A stretch of DNA of 64,000 bases. Origin: Luscinia megarhynchos. Its lineage: Eukaryota > Chordata > Aves > Passeriformes > Turdidae. Below the pieces are notes generated by a model. It ran no database searches and was not told where the DNA came from. It was given only the letters and a program-made list of their open reading frames with translations. A program made the position numbers and the translations under genes. Shown piece by piece: positions 36,281-49,205 of this stretch (positions within the stretch are counted from its first letter, which is position 1; each line of letters opens with the position of its first letter). The DNA lies in contig CM067592.1 of NCBI GenBank assembly GCA_034336665.1, positions 44,731,761 through 44,795,760 of the forward strand, read 5' to 3'.

Positions 36281-37865
36281 AAACTGTGTAAAAATACATT
36301 TCAGTCATCACTGAATTAGAAAACTTATTTGCTGTATCCAAAACACCTTTGATGGTATGGTTGTTAACAGTTTCACTTCTATTATATTTTTCAAAAGAAG
36401 GGGCTGATCTCCAATTTTTTTTAAAAGTAGTACCTGGCTTTGAAGACCAGAAGAGCTATGTATGGACATAACTTAGCATAGTAATGTAGTCTTAAATGTA
36501 ATTGTTAGGACTTAATTTATCACAGAAGTTCCAAGGACTCCAGACAGTCACCGTCTCCAGAAGTATTTATTCACACAGTAAGAGCCAGTCCCCAGGTTGT
36601 AGAATTTGAACCATGAGTAGCAAAACCAGAGAAAAACTTCCTCTCTCTTCTCCATGAAGACTTTTTGGTCTGCTTAATAGGGTTCTTGAAACAATGAACA
36701 ATTGCTACTGGTTCATTATCTTACATTGTTTAGATAGACAACTTCCATTTTTTGTTTCCTGCTCAGAAAGACTGAAAATCATCTTTGCTTCATTTTTATT
36801 CTTATTTGGTCTGCTGTCTGTGGTAGGTACTTCAAAGTGCCAGTGATTACCTGGGCAGAATGAAACTTTACCAGTATCCTGCTTGTCTTTGCAAACATGT
36901 TGAGGCACAGGTACATTTTCCAAATAGCTCCTGTGGGCTTTGTGCATGCTTGAGCTGCACGTGCAGTCTCTCAATTTATACTGACACATATCAGAACAAG
37001 GTGCCTGCACAAATGTGAAAGTAGGGCTCATGAGCTTTACCTTGGGTGCCAGCTTAACTACTGAAAGCTGGTCCAGGACCTTGTGTGAGATTTTCTATTG
37101 AATAAATATTTGTGTGATAATAATATAAAAGTCTAGAAGGTTTCTCTTTTAAAGCTTCCGTTTAATTTCCTCTTTGGCTTGTCCATTGCGACAGGAAAGT
37201 AGGGCAGCGAGTAACAGCAGTTTTCCCTTTGAACCTTGCTTTTCCCTAATTCCTTATAATCCTAGACATTACACAGTCCTTCCCTAGAGCAAGAGAGTTC
37301 AATCTTTGTCATGTCTCCACTTACAAATGAATGTACTGTTAGAACAGCCCCATTTTGACATCTCTTGCTCAGCCAAGGCTTATTGGAAGATGCTATCAGT
37401 ATCTCCAGTTCAGACAGTCTGTTCTTCAATCTGCAGGAGGAGTTTGGCAGCAGCATCATTTTCGATTGCTACCTGAACACACCGAATGATACATGTTGTA
37501 TATCCAGGCCTACTAGCCTTGCAGTGTTCTGTTCTTCTATTGCAACAAGATGTCTTTAAAGTTCCTGTCAGGCAGCCACCCAGAACTATTTGTATTTTGT
37601 AGAATGTATGTCTTTGTCCATGCTGTCTGTTCTGTTTTAGCTGAGACTGTGCTCCTCAGGTCCAGCTAAATATCCCCAGCAAGTGTGTCCTCAGGCTACT
37701 CACAACCACAACAGCCCTAAGAAAACTGGTAATACATCTGCTTCAGATACTTTAGAAAGCTTGCCCTTGGGCTAAAGCTGAACCGCAGTTTGGCTAGCAG
37801 CTGAGCAGAAAAGGAAAACGAGAGCAAGAAATCCCTGTGCCTCTTCTGCCAGAGAGCACAAGGGC

Positions 37866-38273
37866 ATGAACTTCACTAGGCAATCTCCCATAACACCTGG
37901 GTTTACACACCCTACATGGCTGTGCATGAAACTGGAACCAGTTGCAAGAATGAGACTTCTGGAACCCGTGCTGCAGAGGGAAAAATTGGAAAGGAGATGC
38001 CTCTTCTGCCCAGGTTTGCACCTGATTGTAGTCTACAAGAAGAATCAGTGCCTCTGTTTAGAGTGCCATAATTCAGCTCATGTTAACAAAGACAGTCAGA
38101 AACAGAGTAGTCATGACCTAAATGCCTCTGACATATGGGAAAAACCCCCATCTAAGTCAGATATAGTTTTGAGTCTAGAAGGAGTTGGAAGTTGGACTGA
38201 GTCAGTGCTCATGGGTGACACACGATATGCAGTGCTTCACTGGGGGACAGGTACTTCTGACATCCTGTGGTGA
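37866..38273 (+). other. Longest plus-strand frame, 135 codons, unassigned
   Basis: The frame runs from ATG to TGA with no recognised domain. It contains two CxxC pairs (CLFC and CLEC) about 18 residues apart. This superficially recalls a zinc-binding knuckle, but the spacing and flanks do not match a known finger. No signal peptide, membrane segment or splice context stands out. In 64 kb of six-frame translation a frame of this size is not surprising. Confidence 0.1.
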
Positions 38274-39877
38274 ATGACAGCTTTCCCTCAGCCATCCCGC
38301 TCTCAGCAGGGCCAGCTCCAGCAAGCATTAGGCTTTGCTGATGTTGGTCTTAGATATGCCTTTCCATGTCCTCTTGGACATACAGAGCTCTGCTGTGCCT
38401 CTTGGATGACATGCATTTGTGGTGAGTGCCAATACCTGGAAACAGACCCGAGGTAGCTCCCACACTTCATCTGGGCAAGTGTCTGTGAACAGTGCCTGTC
38501 AGAAAACATGAGTGCTATCACAGGAAAGGAATGGCAACCTCAGAGAAAGTGGTAGTCTGACACTGGGACTGCTATTGGGGACATCAGGAAATACAGTACC
38601 CTTCTGCCATAAAGATGGCACTAATTTTTCTCCTTTACTGCCAGCCTGTACTTCTGGGATGTGTTTCTGCTCCTTTCCCTGATGCTGAATGTATTAGCCC
38701 TGATATTTTCACCCACCTGGGCTGCAGTTCAAATCTTGGGATTTTTCTACATACCTTATGAACCAGTGCCCGGCACTCCTGTCATCATATGATTGCTTTT
38801 CAGTGTGGCAGAAAAGTAGCCACAAAGATATTTCCTAATGTGGCAAGGGCACACAAGACTTGGACAATATAGCATATAGTTTTGACTTACCAGGTTCTGC
38901 ATTTAATTTTGCTGGGGTTTTTTCCCCCCTGCCATTTTCATAGCTCTTCTTAATAATGAAAATGTTTGAAGGATTTTATTCTGCATACTGCATCTGATTT
39001 TTTTTTTTTTTTCTGCTTCCAAATTGGACTTTTCTTAGTGTTTTCTTGCTGAAATTGCTTGCATTTCCTGGAAACAATCTTGTAGCATCATGGCTGTCCT
39101 TGCCAAACCTCAAGCAGCACTGCAACCTTTTTCTTCAATGCACCAGCAGTACATATATACCTGTGTTTTGCTCTCATCAATTTGGGGTGATATTTGGCCC
39201 AGAGATCAAGAATGGATTATCACAACTGGTTGTTTATGTGCATCCTTTTAGCGACTTGTGCTTCCAGACAGGGAATCTTATCTCGTTGCCACAGGTAGCT
39301 GTGTTGAACAGAAAGATATAACTGCACTTGGAGGCAAACAGCACTGGTGGGTGTGGATGGACATGGCATCACAAGAAGCTGTGGGTAGTTTCTATTAGCA
39401 TAAAAGAGAGTTATGATTCATGCTCTTCTGTAGGCTGTGGAAAGTTTTAGAAGGATTTGTGGGAGAGCAAAGGGACATTAAGATGGGTATAAGGAACTCT
39501 TTTGGCTGTGAGAGGTGGAGGTTCCTTATGGAAAACTGTTTTTTTAGAACAGGATGCGGGTCCCTTAGGCAGGACTCATAACACTACATGGAAGAAGGTT
39601 TTGAACAGATGCAGGCACCTTGGTTCCAAGCATGAGAGTAAGCCATGGAGTGACCTGATGAGCTTCTGTAAGTTATAATCATTCTAGTCTGTGGCAGAAA
39701 AGGCTCTGGATCTGTGCATGACACTGCAAATTGTCCTTTTGGAGACATTCCTTTCTTTTCAGTGCTGTATTCAGAAGATTTAACCACAAAAGCAACCAAA
39801 TTTTTTAATAATTGTTTGGACTGATATGACTTTGGGAGTGGATTCTCCTATCTGTGCTGAATCTGATGTTTCTGCAG

Positions 39878-40011
39878 ATCTGCCAGTAGAAGATGCCAAT
39901 TCTGATCTACCAGGTTGTTGGGTCAGACAAGAGAAGCCCAGTTTGAGTCATGAAAGGCAGAACAGATTCGAAAAGGCGGCCATTAAGATAATCTGTGCTA
40001 ACTTTTTGAAG
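39878..40011 (+). other. Best exon candidate in the window (134 bp)
   Basis: The acceptor CTGATGTTTCTGCAG ends at 39,877, and a near-perfect donor GAAG|GTAAGG follows 40,011. One frame is open across the whole segment, starting in the second base of a codon and ending on a codon boundary. It reads LPVEDANSDLPGCWVRQEK, followed by a helical, basic part ending RFEKAAIKIICANFLK. Two CpGs sit in ATTCGAAAAGGCGGCC. The peptide looks protein-like, and the segment combines strong splice sites, an open frame and exon-like length. I do not recognise the family, and no neighbouring coding exon could be linked. Confidence 0.25.
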
Positions 40012-40835
40012 GTAAGGGTAAGCATGAAAGCCTGTGGAACAAAATACTCACGCGAGAAAATGAGAAAAGAAACAAAAATGCATCTGGATTTCCTATGATG
40101 TGAAATTGAAGAAGAAAATTACAGACTAGGCTAAAGTAGGTATTTATCAAAGCAAAAGAAAAGAACATTTCTTTCAGCTTGCAGAACTCTGTCCTGTGGT
40201 TTGAAGAAATCCATTGACCTTCTGTCCAGAGTCATGTCTGCAGGTGACATTGAGAGCATTTTCTTTCCCCCATTTTGAAGCATTCAGTTTGCCAGATTCT
40301 TCTATTCTGATCACACTAAAGCAGCATTATTGAATATCTCCAAAAATAGTGTGAGCTTGAGGTATTGAAATGCCAAGAGCTATTAAAAGATAAATCAATC
40401 TGTTGGGCGGTATTTCCTGAAAGCGCCTGACTACTCTCTCACATCTTGTTACCAGACCCAACTCAGCATTAGGAGCCAAGAAGGAATGCCAAGAATGAGT
40501 ATTTTTACTCAAAACTCCTTAACTATAGCAGTGCTTGGAACCTTAACCTCCCCAAAAGAAATGTCTCTGTCCTTTGTTATGGAGAAGAGTGCTTCTCTCC
40601 CACTGTAAGCAGACAGCATGGCAAGATGGGGTTTAGAGTGTGCTTTGAATGTTCTTTTATTCTGCACTTCTTGATTCTCTTTGTAATAATGTTAGAGTCA
40701 AACCACATGAGTTAATAAATGGTAATCCGCAGACCTTAATGGAAGATGAAGGTTCAGTGAGTCTATTTTTCCTGTAAAGCAGCAAAGAGGGTTTCGGTAA
40801 GTTCATGTGGTTGGATGTTCCAGTATTTTTTTCAG

Positions 40836-40885
40836 GTCTCTTCATGCTTGTGGCATGTGTATTCAGGTCTTTCAGTCCAGAACAG
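40836..40885 (+). other. Possible 50-bp exon
   Basis: An acceptor (CAGTATTTTTTTCAG) ends at 40,835, and a strong donor (ACAG|GTAAGT) follows 40,885. All three frames are open, which means little at this length. It lies 0.8 kb downstream of the candidate at 39,878-40,011 on the same strand, so the two could belong to one transcript. Confidence 0.13.
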
Positions 40886-43786
40886 GTAAGTCTTTCAATA
40901 ATATTTGTGCTTCCTTCAAAGACTCTTATGCCTTAGGGTATTTATTGAATTTTGCTTCTGTTTTGTCCATTATCTGCTCTATGTGAAACATTTATGCTCT
41001 GTCAGTGAAACTCATCTTTTGAGAGAGCTGGGGAAGGAACAGCTACAGTTTTCAGGTTTCAGTCCTGGGCTTGCTTTTGCAGTCTGAGCTATACATCATC
41101 AGACTGGTCTTCCAGAGCACAACTCTGCTAGTTGACATAGAAATGCTGCAATGTGAAGGTGAGTCAAAGTGAGGTAGAAATGGCAAATTGTTGTTACGCC
41201 TTTAAAGCCATTTGTTGCCCTATTTCAGCTGGACGTATGACATGGGTCCTCAAACTCCACATGCTATTTGCTGTGCAAAGCTATTCAGTGCTGAAAGGGT
41301 TTGTTGGAAACTTCTTTCCATCAGAAAAATGTGGGGATAATGTGGCACTGAGCTTCCAAAGTTCCCATTGTCATTTTAGGGTTAATCCTTAAAAAGCCTT
41401 CAATTTGTCGCAACTGAAATCAAAGCAGACTCGCTCTGCTATTTGAGTTTTGCTTTAAAAACATAAAGCTCTGCCTCAGCAAAGCAATGCCCTTGAAGCT
41501 GACTGGGATGCTGAGCTCTGCCAGAAGCTCTTGTTTTGTTGCTGTCCTTTGCTCAGTCTGTACAGACTGCAGCACCGTGGTAGGAGTGCGTCACACTGCA
41601 GTGCACGGTCATCAGCTCTCAATGCAGACTTTGGAGGCTGCAGTGTAAGACTGCAAGGCTACACTGCAGAGATGCTGATCTTTTGAAAAGCTGCAGTTAG
41701 ATCTGGTTGAACAAGCAAAGTGTTCACCGGCAGGATTAAGCCTGTTTCGCTGTTTGTCAGCAGATTGTGTTCTTTGCAAATATTTCTGTAAGAGCCACAG
41801 GGCTAGAAGGAAAATCAACTCCCTGTTTCCCTGTCAGGTGGGAGAAAAGGGAACTGGATCTGGCAGCCTTCTTATGTACATCAGAGTGCTGCCCAGAGCA
41901 GTTTGCATGTTGCGTTGCTTGAAAAAACTATGCAGAAAGCCCCAAGATTTACCTTTTGTGGTACCCTATGGTATTGGTGAAAGGGAGGAGAGACCAGAAA
42001 CAGCACAAAATAGGCAGCTGACGCAGAGAAAGAAATTCCTGCTCAGTAGGACTGCTGAGGATGTTTCATTTGAACAACCTGGCTTTCATCAGGAAAATCC
42101 AGCAGGAATCTAAATTTTTCCTGTACCAGGGATAGGCAGGGCTGGTGCTGTGGAACTGTGCTGATGAATAGCTAGCTTGGCAGGATGGGAAGCATAATGG
42201 TGCTTTTTTTTGAGGTCAGAAAATTCTCTCATTTTCCTCCAGACACTCTTAACCATAACTGGTCCTGATGGGTGAAAAATGTCATGTTCAAAATAACGTC
42301 CTCAAACTGTTGTTGATCAGAACTACTTGAAGAAAATAAGACTCTGTGAGGGTATTTAGACTGGAAGCAGATGAGGAGGGCACTGTGGAGCAGACCACTG
42401 CTGTAGCACATACTTTGCATACCTGCTAATTCCTTTTGTCAGCACATCAAGGGATATTGGTCTTGTAGCATCTCTGTAGGATCTTTCTCTCTTAAAGCCA
42501 GTTGTGTGCCAAGAAGAAATCACTGGAAGGTAGCTTTTTATAAGTTGAGGCAATCTGTTTTAGGATTGGCTTCAGATATTTATAATCTGTCCCTGTGCTC
42601 CTAATGAAGACAGCATAAAATATATTTTTTATATATTTGAACAGCTTTATTTAAAAATAGATGGGTCTCTATCTCTCCAAGAGCTACAGAGATGGTTCTG
42701 GTCTACTCTTCAATGAGCAAATTTACCATTCAACATTCTATTGCAGTCCCCACGTGGAATGTGGGGTGTCTAGACAAGGACTTCTGTCACAGACATGTAT
42801 ATTCAGATGCAAATAAGTCCAATTATACACAACTGTGCCCCTTTATACAGGAGTATGGATAATTATGTAAAGTAGAATTCTACTTCAAATGATCATACAA
42901 AGTGTACTGCTATGTGAATAAAAGGAACAAAACCCAGGATGCCAACTTATGTTTCTCACCAGAAATAACTTTATCCTAAGAAAGAAGTCTGCAGCAGCCC
43001 CTGAAACCCACTGCTAAGGAGCAGAGGTTTGGGATTGCTGAAGATAGAAGCCACATATCTGAGAGGGGAGGATGATGTTATACATGCCTTGTTTTTGTAA
43101 ACTCTTTGATGTGGCCTGTTCATAGGGGACGTCCCATGGCAGATGGATGCTTGGTTAGACACAGGAAAGGCTGTTCTCAAGTTTAGCTAGGTTTTTTGTT
43201 TTGATTTGTTTTTTTTTTTCAAGGTTAGACAGTAGCAGGAAACATTCTTCTAAGACCAAAATCATCCAAGAAGTAGACAGGCCCCTTTTGCCTGGCACTA
43301 TAAAAAATACCTGCATCATGGCTGGTTTCAGAATGGAACAAGAAAATCCTTTAAGTACCCTGCTAAAAGGGCAGGAGACAAGATCTGACTGCAGAGTGAT
43401 GATTTCTCCTGTGAATTCTGCTGAAGGACACATTCTTCAGAAACCTGTTTTTAATACACAGCCTGTTTTTCAGGCTACTAAGAGCCAGTCTCACACTTCT
43501 AACACTATGGACAGAACAAAATAAGATGTATGTGCAGCTTCAGTCCTGCACATTTTTTGTTCAATTATTGTTTACATAACACAATCAGAAGGGACTGTCT
43601 CTCTATTTCACTCTTAAATCTTAAAAAATATTGAATCTGTGATCCATCAGTTGCCAAGGACAGGAAATAAATAGATTGTTGCCTTGTCAGTGTGCTTGCT
43701 TTTGTATTACCTGTGTAAGCTTACTGGTGATCTTTTAAGAGACGTTAAAATAAGAGCAAAGACTGTAAAATATAAACAAAAAATGT

Positions 43787-43820
43787 AAAAAAATGGGGTT
43801 TTTTTCCCATTTAAAAAAAT
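43787..43820 (+). repeat. Small inverted repeat
   Basis: AAAAAAATGGG and CCCATTTAAAAAAA flank a T-rich spacer. The ATGGG/CCCAT core plus neighbouring A/T bases can pair as a short hairpin. No terminator or regulatory role is implied in vertebrate DNA. Confidence 0.5.
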
Positions 43821-44717
43821 AGCAGAGAATCAGATAAACAAAAGAAGAAGCCGAAGATCAGATTATGGTCAAGGTCTGAAATTAATTATGGTTACGAGAG
43901 ATCTCAGTCATTATATCAAACTAGAATCCCATCAAACTGTTTAAACATAACTGATCATTATTACATTTGCAGGTACAAAATCAAAGTGGTTATTGTCATT
44001 CTTTGAGAGCCTGGTTACAAGTTCAAGAATGTAAGGACTTTTGTCTCTTCTTGTGGTGGTTTTCAGTCTCAGGGAATATTCAGTACAGCTGCAAAGACCT
44101 TTCCTTTTGAGGGTGCTAGTTTAGGGTGAAGTTTTAATTGGAGGGCTGTGATGCAAGTTTCAGTGTTGGCTCTTGATATCTTAAAGCAATAGGACATGAA
44201 TAATTCACATAAGGCTAAATGTCCTAAACAAGAAAAGAGGCCACCATTGGTAGCAAGTATATTTGGATATCTGTTCATTTTTTATGTTACCAGAAAAATC
44301 ACCAGTCGTTTTAGTACATTCAAGAGAACCAGTCTGTTCTCTGCTAGAAATGTCGATTTTATGCTCTGGTGAAAGGAAAGGTAGAGCAAAGTAAATTAAA
44401 TATGTGATTGAAAGTACATTAGTTTAATGGTCAATTAATAAAAGTGGAATATTTTAATTGAAATAGCTTTTATGAGGTATTCTTTGCACTATGCACTTTT
44501 AGGGGCTTTATTATTGTACCTTTTGCTAGATAGAGCTTTTTTCTGTTTATTTCTATCTGTTTTCATTTATTTAATTCCTTTCTACCCCATTAAAAAAAAT
44601 CACGCTTGCTAGTAGTAACTTTTATTTCTGGTAAAAAGTCACTTGGAAATATACCTTCTGATCATGATGAAATTTTCATGGTAACAAACATTAAAGTTGT
44701 GTTCGCATAGAATATTC

Positions 44718-45110
44718 TAATCATAGAATCAGTTGCAAGGGGCTTTGAAATTTCATCTAGTGCAACTCCTCTGCAGTGAACAAACTATCAATTAAATCAG
44801 GTTGCTCAGAGCCTCATCTAACTTGACCTTGAATATTTCCAGGGATGGGGTATCCAGCACCACTCTGTTCCCCTGCCTCAGCACCCTCACAGTAAAATAC
44901 TTCTTCCTTGTATTTAGTTGGAATCTGTCCTCCTTTAGTTTAAAACCATTATCTCTTGTCCTGCTGCTACACACTTCATTAAAGAGTCTGCTTCCATCTT
45001 TCATATAAGATCCCTCTAAATATTTTCTCATGATTCTTCTGCTAATTTTTTAGCCCTCCTCTTAATCCACTCCAACATTTACATTCTTTCAACCTGTGTT
45101 GAAATACTCT
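44718..45110 (-). mobile_element. CR1 LINE fragment, 3' end
   Basis: It begins with the complemented tail (CTAATCATAGAATCAGTTGC) and runs through GGTTGCTCAGAGCCTCATCT, AACTTGACCTTGAATATTTC, CAGGGATGGGGTATCCAGCA, CTGCCTCAGCACCCTCACAG, TACTTCTTCCTTGTATTTAG, CTCTTGTCCTGCTGCTACA and TTTTTAGCCCTCCTCTTAATC. This is the standard CR1 3' UTR in reverse complement, 5'-truncated at about 390 bp and moderately diverged. Confidence 0.93.
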
Positions 45111-48100
45111 TTGCTTTCTTATTAGACCAAAATTTTTACAAAGCAAAAGAAAAAGACAAATGCTTTAAGGAAAGTGTCACTTGTTGTACATGTGAGGTAG
45201 ACCTGTTCGTGCACCATGTAAGAAAAGTGTGTTCCAGCTTGTGTTGGAGTGAGTTTTTTCCTTTGGGGAAAATGGGACAAGTGCTGCCTGCCAAAGGATG
45301 CATGCAGCTCCCCTCATTGTGGCTCCCTATTATATCCAAACTTGTGTGTCTAATTTCCTACATCTGTACCTGAGCAGTGATCAAGTTTTAAAAAAGGCAC
45401 CGACTGGGATACTTTTCCTCAGACACTCAAAACTTTTACCAGTTTAATTCCTTCAGACCTGTGATACGCTCCTTATTGAATTAAAATATTTTTCTATTCC
45501 TCTCAGTTGCAGAGATTAGATAAAACTTCATCTCCTTTTTTTGTGCTGACTGACATGAACTTAAAAGAAGAGGGAAATCAAAGGAGCCTTGTGCTGGTTT
45601 TTTTTGACATATGGACAATTTTTTGGAAGCCACATTTTTGGAACAAGAAGCCTGATACTGGATTGTAAGATACTCAGTGGAAATAAGGATGTGTTTGGTC
45701 ACAAAACCCTTTGTGTCTGGGAGCTTTAGAAGACAAGACCACTCACGAAAACATATAAACTAGGGCATCAAAAAACTGGTTATCACTAAACACCGCTTTT
45801 GCCTTTGCCTCAGAAGAGATTGTAGCTAGAAAGGCTTCCAGAATGACCACTGAATGCAGAGGTGGATTTTGGCTATGCAGGACACAGCTTTCAGATTCGT
45901 GGCACTTCTGTGAGAGTGTAGCCCTTCCTCACATGCTGCATCCCCTCCATCCCCTGCCTTCTATCTGTTTCAAAGCTCCTCTGTCAGCAAGGAACAGTGA
46001 CATCTGACTGGAACCTACGGGGAAGGAGCAGAACTATGGCTAGTTGCAAGTGCCAGTTTGTGTTATAAAAGAGCAAGCTAGGTACAGGGCATCCATCCCT
46101 CTGGTCTTTCCAAATGTTTCTGTTAAGAATGATTCCATTATTTTAAAATAAAAATATTTCTTTAATTCAGGAGAAGAGGGCCTGGTTGAAAACCATTTTT
46201 CCTTGCACTTTCCCTCCCCAGTCACTGTAAGAAAAAATGCATAAAGTTCTGATAATTGAAAGCCTTTTCCCACAACTGTAGCTTTTAACAAAATACTGTA
46301 TAAAACAGGGGTCAAAAGGCTGTATTTTAAAAATGCCTAACTCAGTGGGAGATATTCCTATGTACTGTGGAAGAGAAATCACTTTAGATTTCAGCAGAGA
46401 GGGGACTCACTTTCTCCATTCCCTCCACAGTAAAAATCAGTAAAGGGAAAATCAAATAAATAAAAAAAATCAGTGAATTAATCATTCACCCTCTGCAGGA
46501 ACACAATAAGAAATAAAGAAGTAGACTAGGACTAGTAGACTAGCATAGGACATTGGTTCTGTTGAATCTCAACTTTTATTGTCTAGCTCAGGGAAATTAA
46601 GAGTATATTGCTTGTCACATTGCTATAAATCTGTATGGATAATTTACTCCATTTAATAATTTTAATACTTATTTTTCGCTGCTAATAGAAATGAAGATTC
46701 AAATGACATTTTGTTTTAATCAGTTTTTAGGAAATTATGGAGGCCTGATAGAGGAGCATGTAAGTTTTGTTGTGACTTGAAGGAAGCAAGTTAAAAAAAT
46801 CCCAAACTTCTCTTTATTAACCTTCAGAGATTATGCTCAGAATGGTATATCTCACAGGGTCCTACTGCTTTTCACCCATCTGCCACATGAACCTGTGAAA
46901 GGGATGTGTAATGGTACAGTTCAGATGCAGTGCAGGTAAATCTGGAGACAGGCTTCAGATGATACTTTGTCCTCATCATGTTTGTTTACACAAATTTTTG
47001 ACAATGCGGTGTACTATGGTGAACTTCCCTAATGAAGCCCTGGTCTTTTGTCTAATTTGTTTCTATCTGTTTCCCATCTGTAGTCTTACATTTTTTGCTT
47101 TAATTTCATTAGAATGTAGAGTGGTTTTTATAGCTCCTTAAGAAATGAAACATAGATACACTTGGTTTTTCATTTCCCCTGAAAAATGAGTTCCCATTTC
47201 GAGTTGTACACAACTCATTACAGTATCATTAACAGATTTAGCATAAATAATGGAGGCAACTGAGGATTAAGTGTAGCCATAAATATGATAAGTGGCTGAC
47301 TTAAGGAAAAATTGTGAGTCTGATATGTTTCCTGGTTTTATGAGCTCTTTTAGCTCTAAGATATAAAATTCATTGTCTCAGATAGGGATGAGTTTGACTT
47401 TCACTGATCACATCAAGGCCTTTTTATTCAGGGCACATTATAAACCCCTAATTGCATGTGTTTACAGAAGTTGTAGCTGTTCTCTCTGTGACTGAATTTT
47501 CAATTGTCAATAGTTGCACATAATTATGTGCAATATGATAGCAAAGTTCTGTTCCTCATTTCTCATGCTGCTCCCTGCCTTCTACCCCATCAACCCTAAA
47601 TCTTTTGTATGCTTGATATGTTTCTGGCTTCAGTTTCTTCACAGCAAACTTCAGACTGACTGCAGCACAGTGTCTATGACTAAAGAAAGCAAATATAATC
47701 AATTGCTGCATCCTTCACAAAACCTTACAATCTTACTGCAGCAATAAACTTTCTCAGACTGTATAAAGTCTGATTGTTACTGACTTTTTGCCTTGTGGTG
47801 AAACACAAGTATTCACTCTGAGATATAAGACCTTCTTTGAATTAAATCCAAGGTGTTTAATTCAAGTTCCTGGTGTTCTGATCAACTGTTAAAAATTTTT
47901 TGCCTCCTTCAGTTTGTGTTGTCGTACACATTCTATTACAAAAGGGCAGTTGCAACTCAGCTCTAAATGAAAATTAGTTCTTCAGCTTTAGTATTTCAGT
48001 ACTGTTTCCTTACAAAACCTTTCTTGAGAAAGATACATACAAATGTCATATGTTGATGGAAAGAGCAGAGAACCTCTGCTTTTCTGCAAGTAAATGATGA

Positions 48101-48412
48101 GGCGTGTGGCTTACAACAGAGCCAGATAACCTGTGGAATCGGATCAGCTATGGGTGGATATGGCAGGTCCCTTTGGAGAACACTCTTTGCAAGTGGCCTT
48201 TGAGCATGTTGCCTCTTTATGCAAAACTGTGCTATGACTTTTCACTGCACAGCTTCCACTCTGGTGGCTTCTCAGGAGAGGGAGGATTAGCCCTGATCCC
48301 TGTCAGAATGACAAAGCTCGTGTAAGGCTGGACAGGCCGGTGAGGCTCCTCAGAGTCTGGGAAATCAGGAAGCCAGATAGCAGATATTGTTTATTTCTCA
48401 TTCCTTGCTAGA
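45111..48412. other. Unique AT-rich DNA, no gene recognised
   Basis: Nothing beyond short chance frames (up to 91 codons) is seen. No repeat family is recognised. Confidence 0.45.
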
Positions 48413-49205
48413 TTCATAGAATCCTACGTTTGATTCGTAGGCTTATAATCCAATTTCATCCTTAAAGCAGGACTAATACTGAATTCAAACCAGGTTGAAA
48501 GGGCTTTATGCAAAACGTCTTGTAAAACTTCAAAAATGAAGACTGGACATTTTCTCTAGGAAAACTCTTCCAGTTCTTTTCCTTATATCCATCTGAACCT
48601 CCACTGACTTAATTTTTAACAACTGTTTCTGATTCTTCTTCCATATAGTACTGTGAAGAGTCCTGCTGTGTCCTCTTTCTGGTCTTGTAGGTACTGTATG
48701 GCAATTATGAGGTACCACCAGAGCTGTCTTCTTCTCCAGGCTGAACAAGCTTTTTTCACAAGTGCAGGACTCCTCACTTCTCTTCACTGAATTTCATGAT
48801 GTTTCTGCGAGTCCATTTCTCTGGCTTATTTATGTCTCTATGAATGAAAGCCCTGCCCTCAAATATATCAGCTACAACTCCAGTTTGGAGTCACCCTCAA
48901 ATGTGATGAGATGCATTGTCTACTCATGTAGGTCATAGATAGCAATACTAAATATCAGAGGGGGCCTAGGAAAACTCCCTGAGAAAAGCCACCTGTCATT
49001 TCTCCCAAGTGGAGTATACATCAGCCATTTTGTTTTCAGCCCAGTGATCCTGTCAATATTTCATCCGGGCAATTATCTGCCTCACTAAACTGTTAAATTC
49101 CTTCTTGGATAAAAGGATATTGTAAGAAACCGTGTTGAAGATCTTATCAAGTTCAAGGTCAGTGACATTCAATGATTTTCCTGCATCTGTACCCTTATCC
49201 CAGTT
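48413..49205 (-). mobile_element. CR1 LINE fragment, 3' UTR to reverse transcriptase
   Basis: It opens with TTCATAGAATCCTACG and continues through worn 3' UTR words, CTTCTCCAGGCTGAACAAGC (48,733), a block resembling CCATTTCTCTGGCTTATTTATG, CTGTCATTTCTCCCAAGTGG, and AGGATATTGTAAGAAACCGT. On the minus strand the last part translates to LELDKIFNTVSYNILLSK, the CR1 reverse-transcriptase motif (D-x-S-K-A-F-D-T-V-S-H). The frame is broken by stops elsewhere. At about 790 bp it is one of the longer copies here, and its divergence indicates an old insertion. Confidence 0.88.

Larger units (their letters stand above)
36281..44717. other. Long unique stretch with a few exon-like segments
   Basis: No repeat family is recognised apart from short T runs (about 38,998-39,012) and one small hairpin at 43,787-43,820. 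The best exon-like segment of the window lies here (39,878-40,011), with a second small one at 40,836-40,885. The frames at 37,866-38,273 and 41,754-42,113 are open but unassigned. Confidence 0.4.

Noticed and set aside
41754..42113. 119-codon plus-strand frame
   Set aside because: No motif, no paired splice sites that respect the frame, and within chance length for this amount of sequence.
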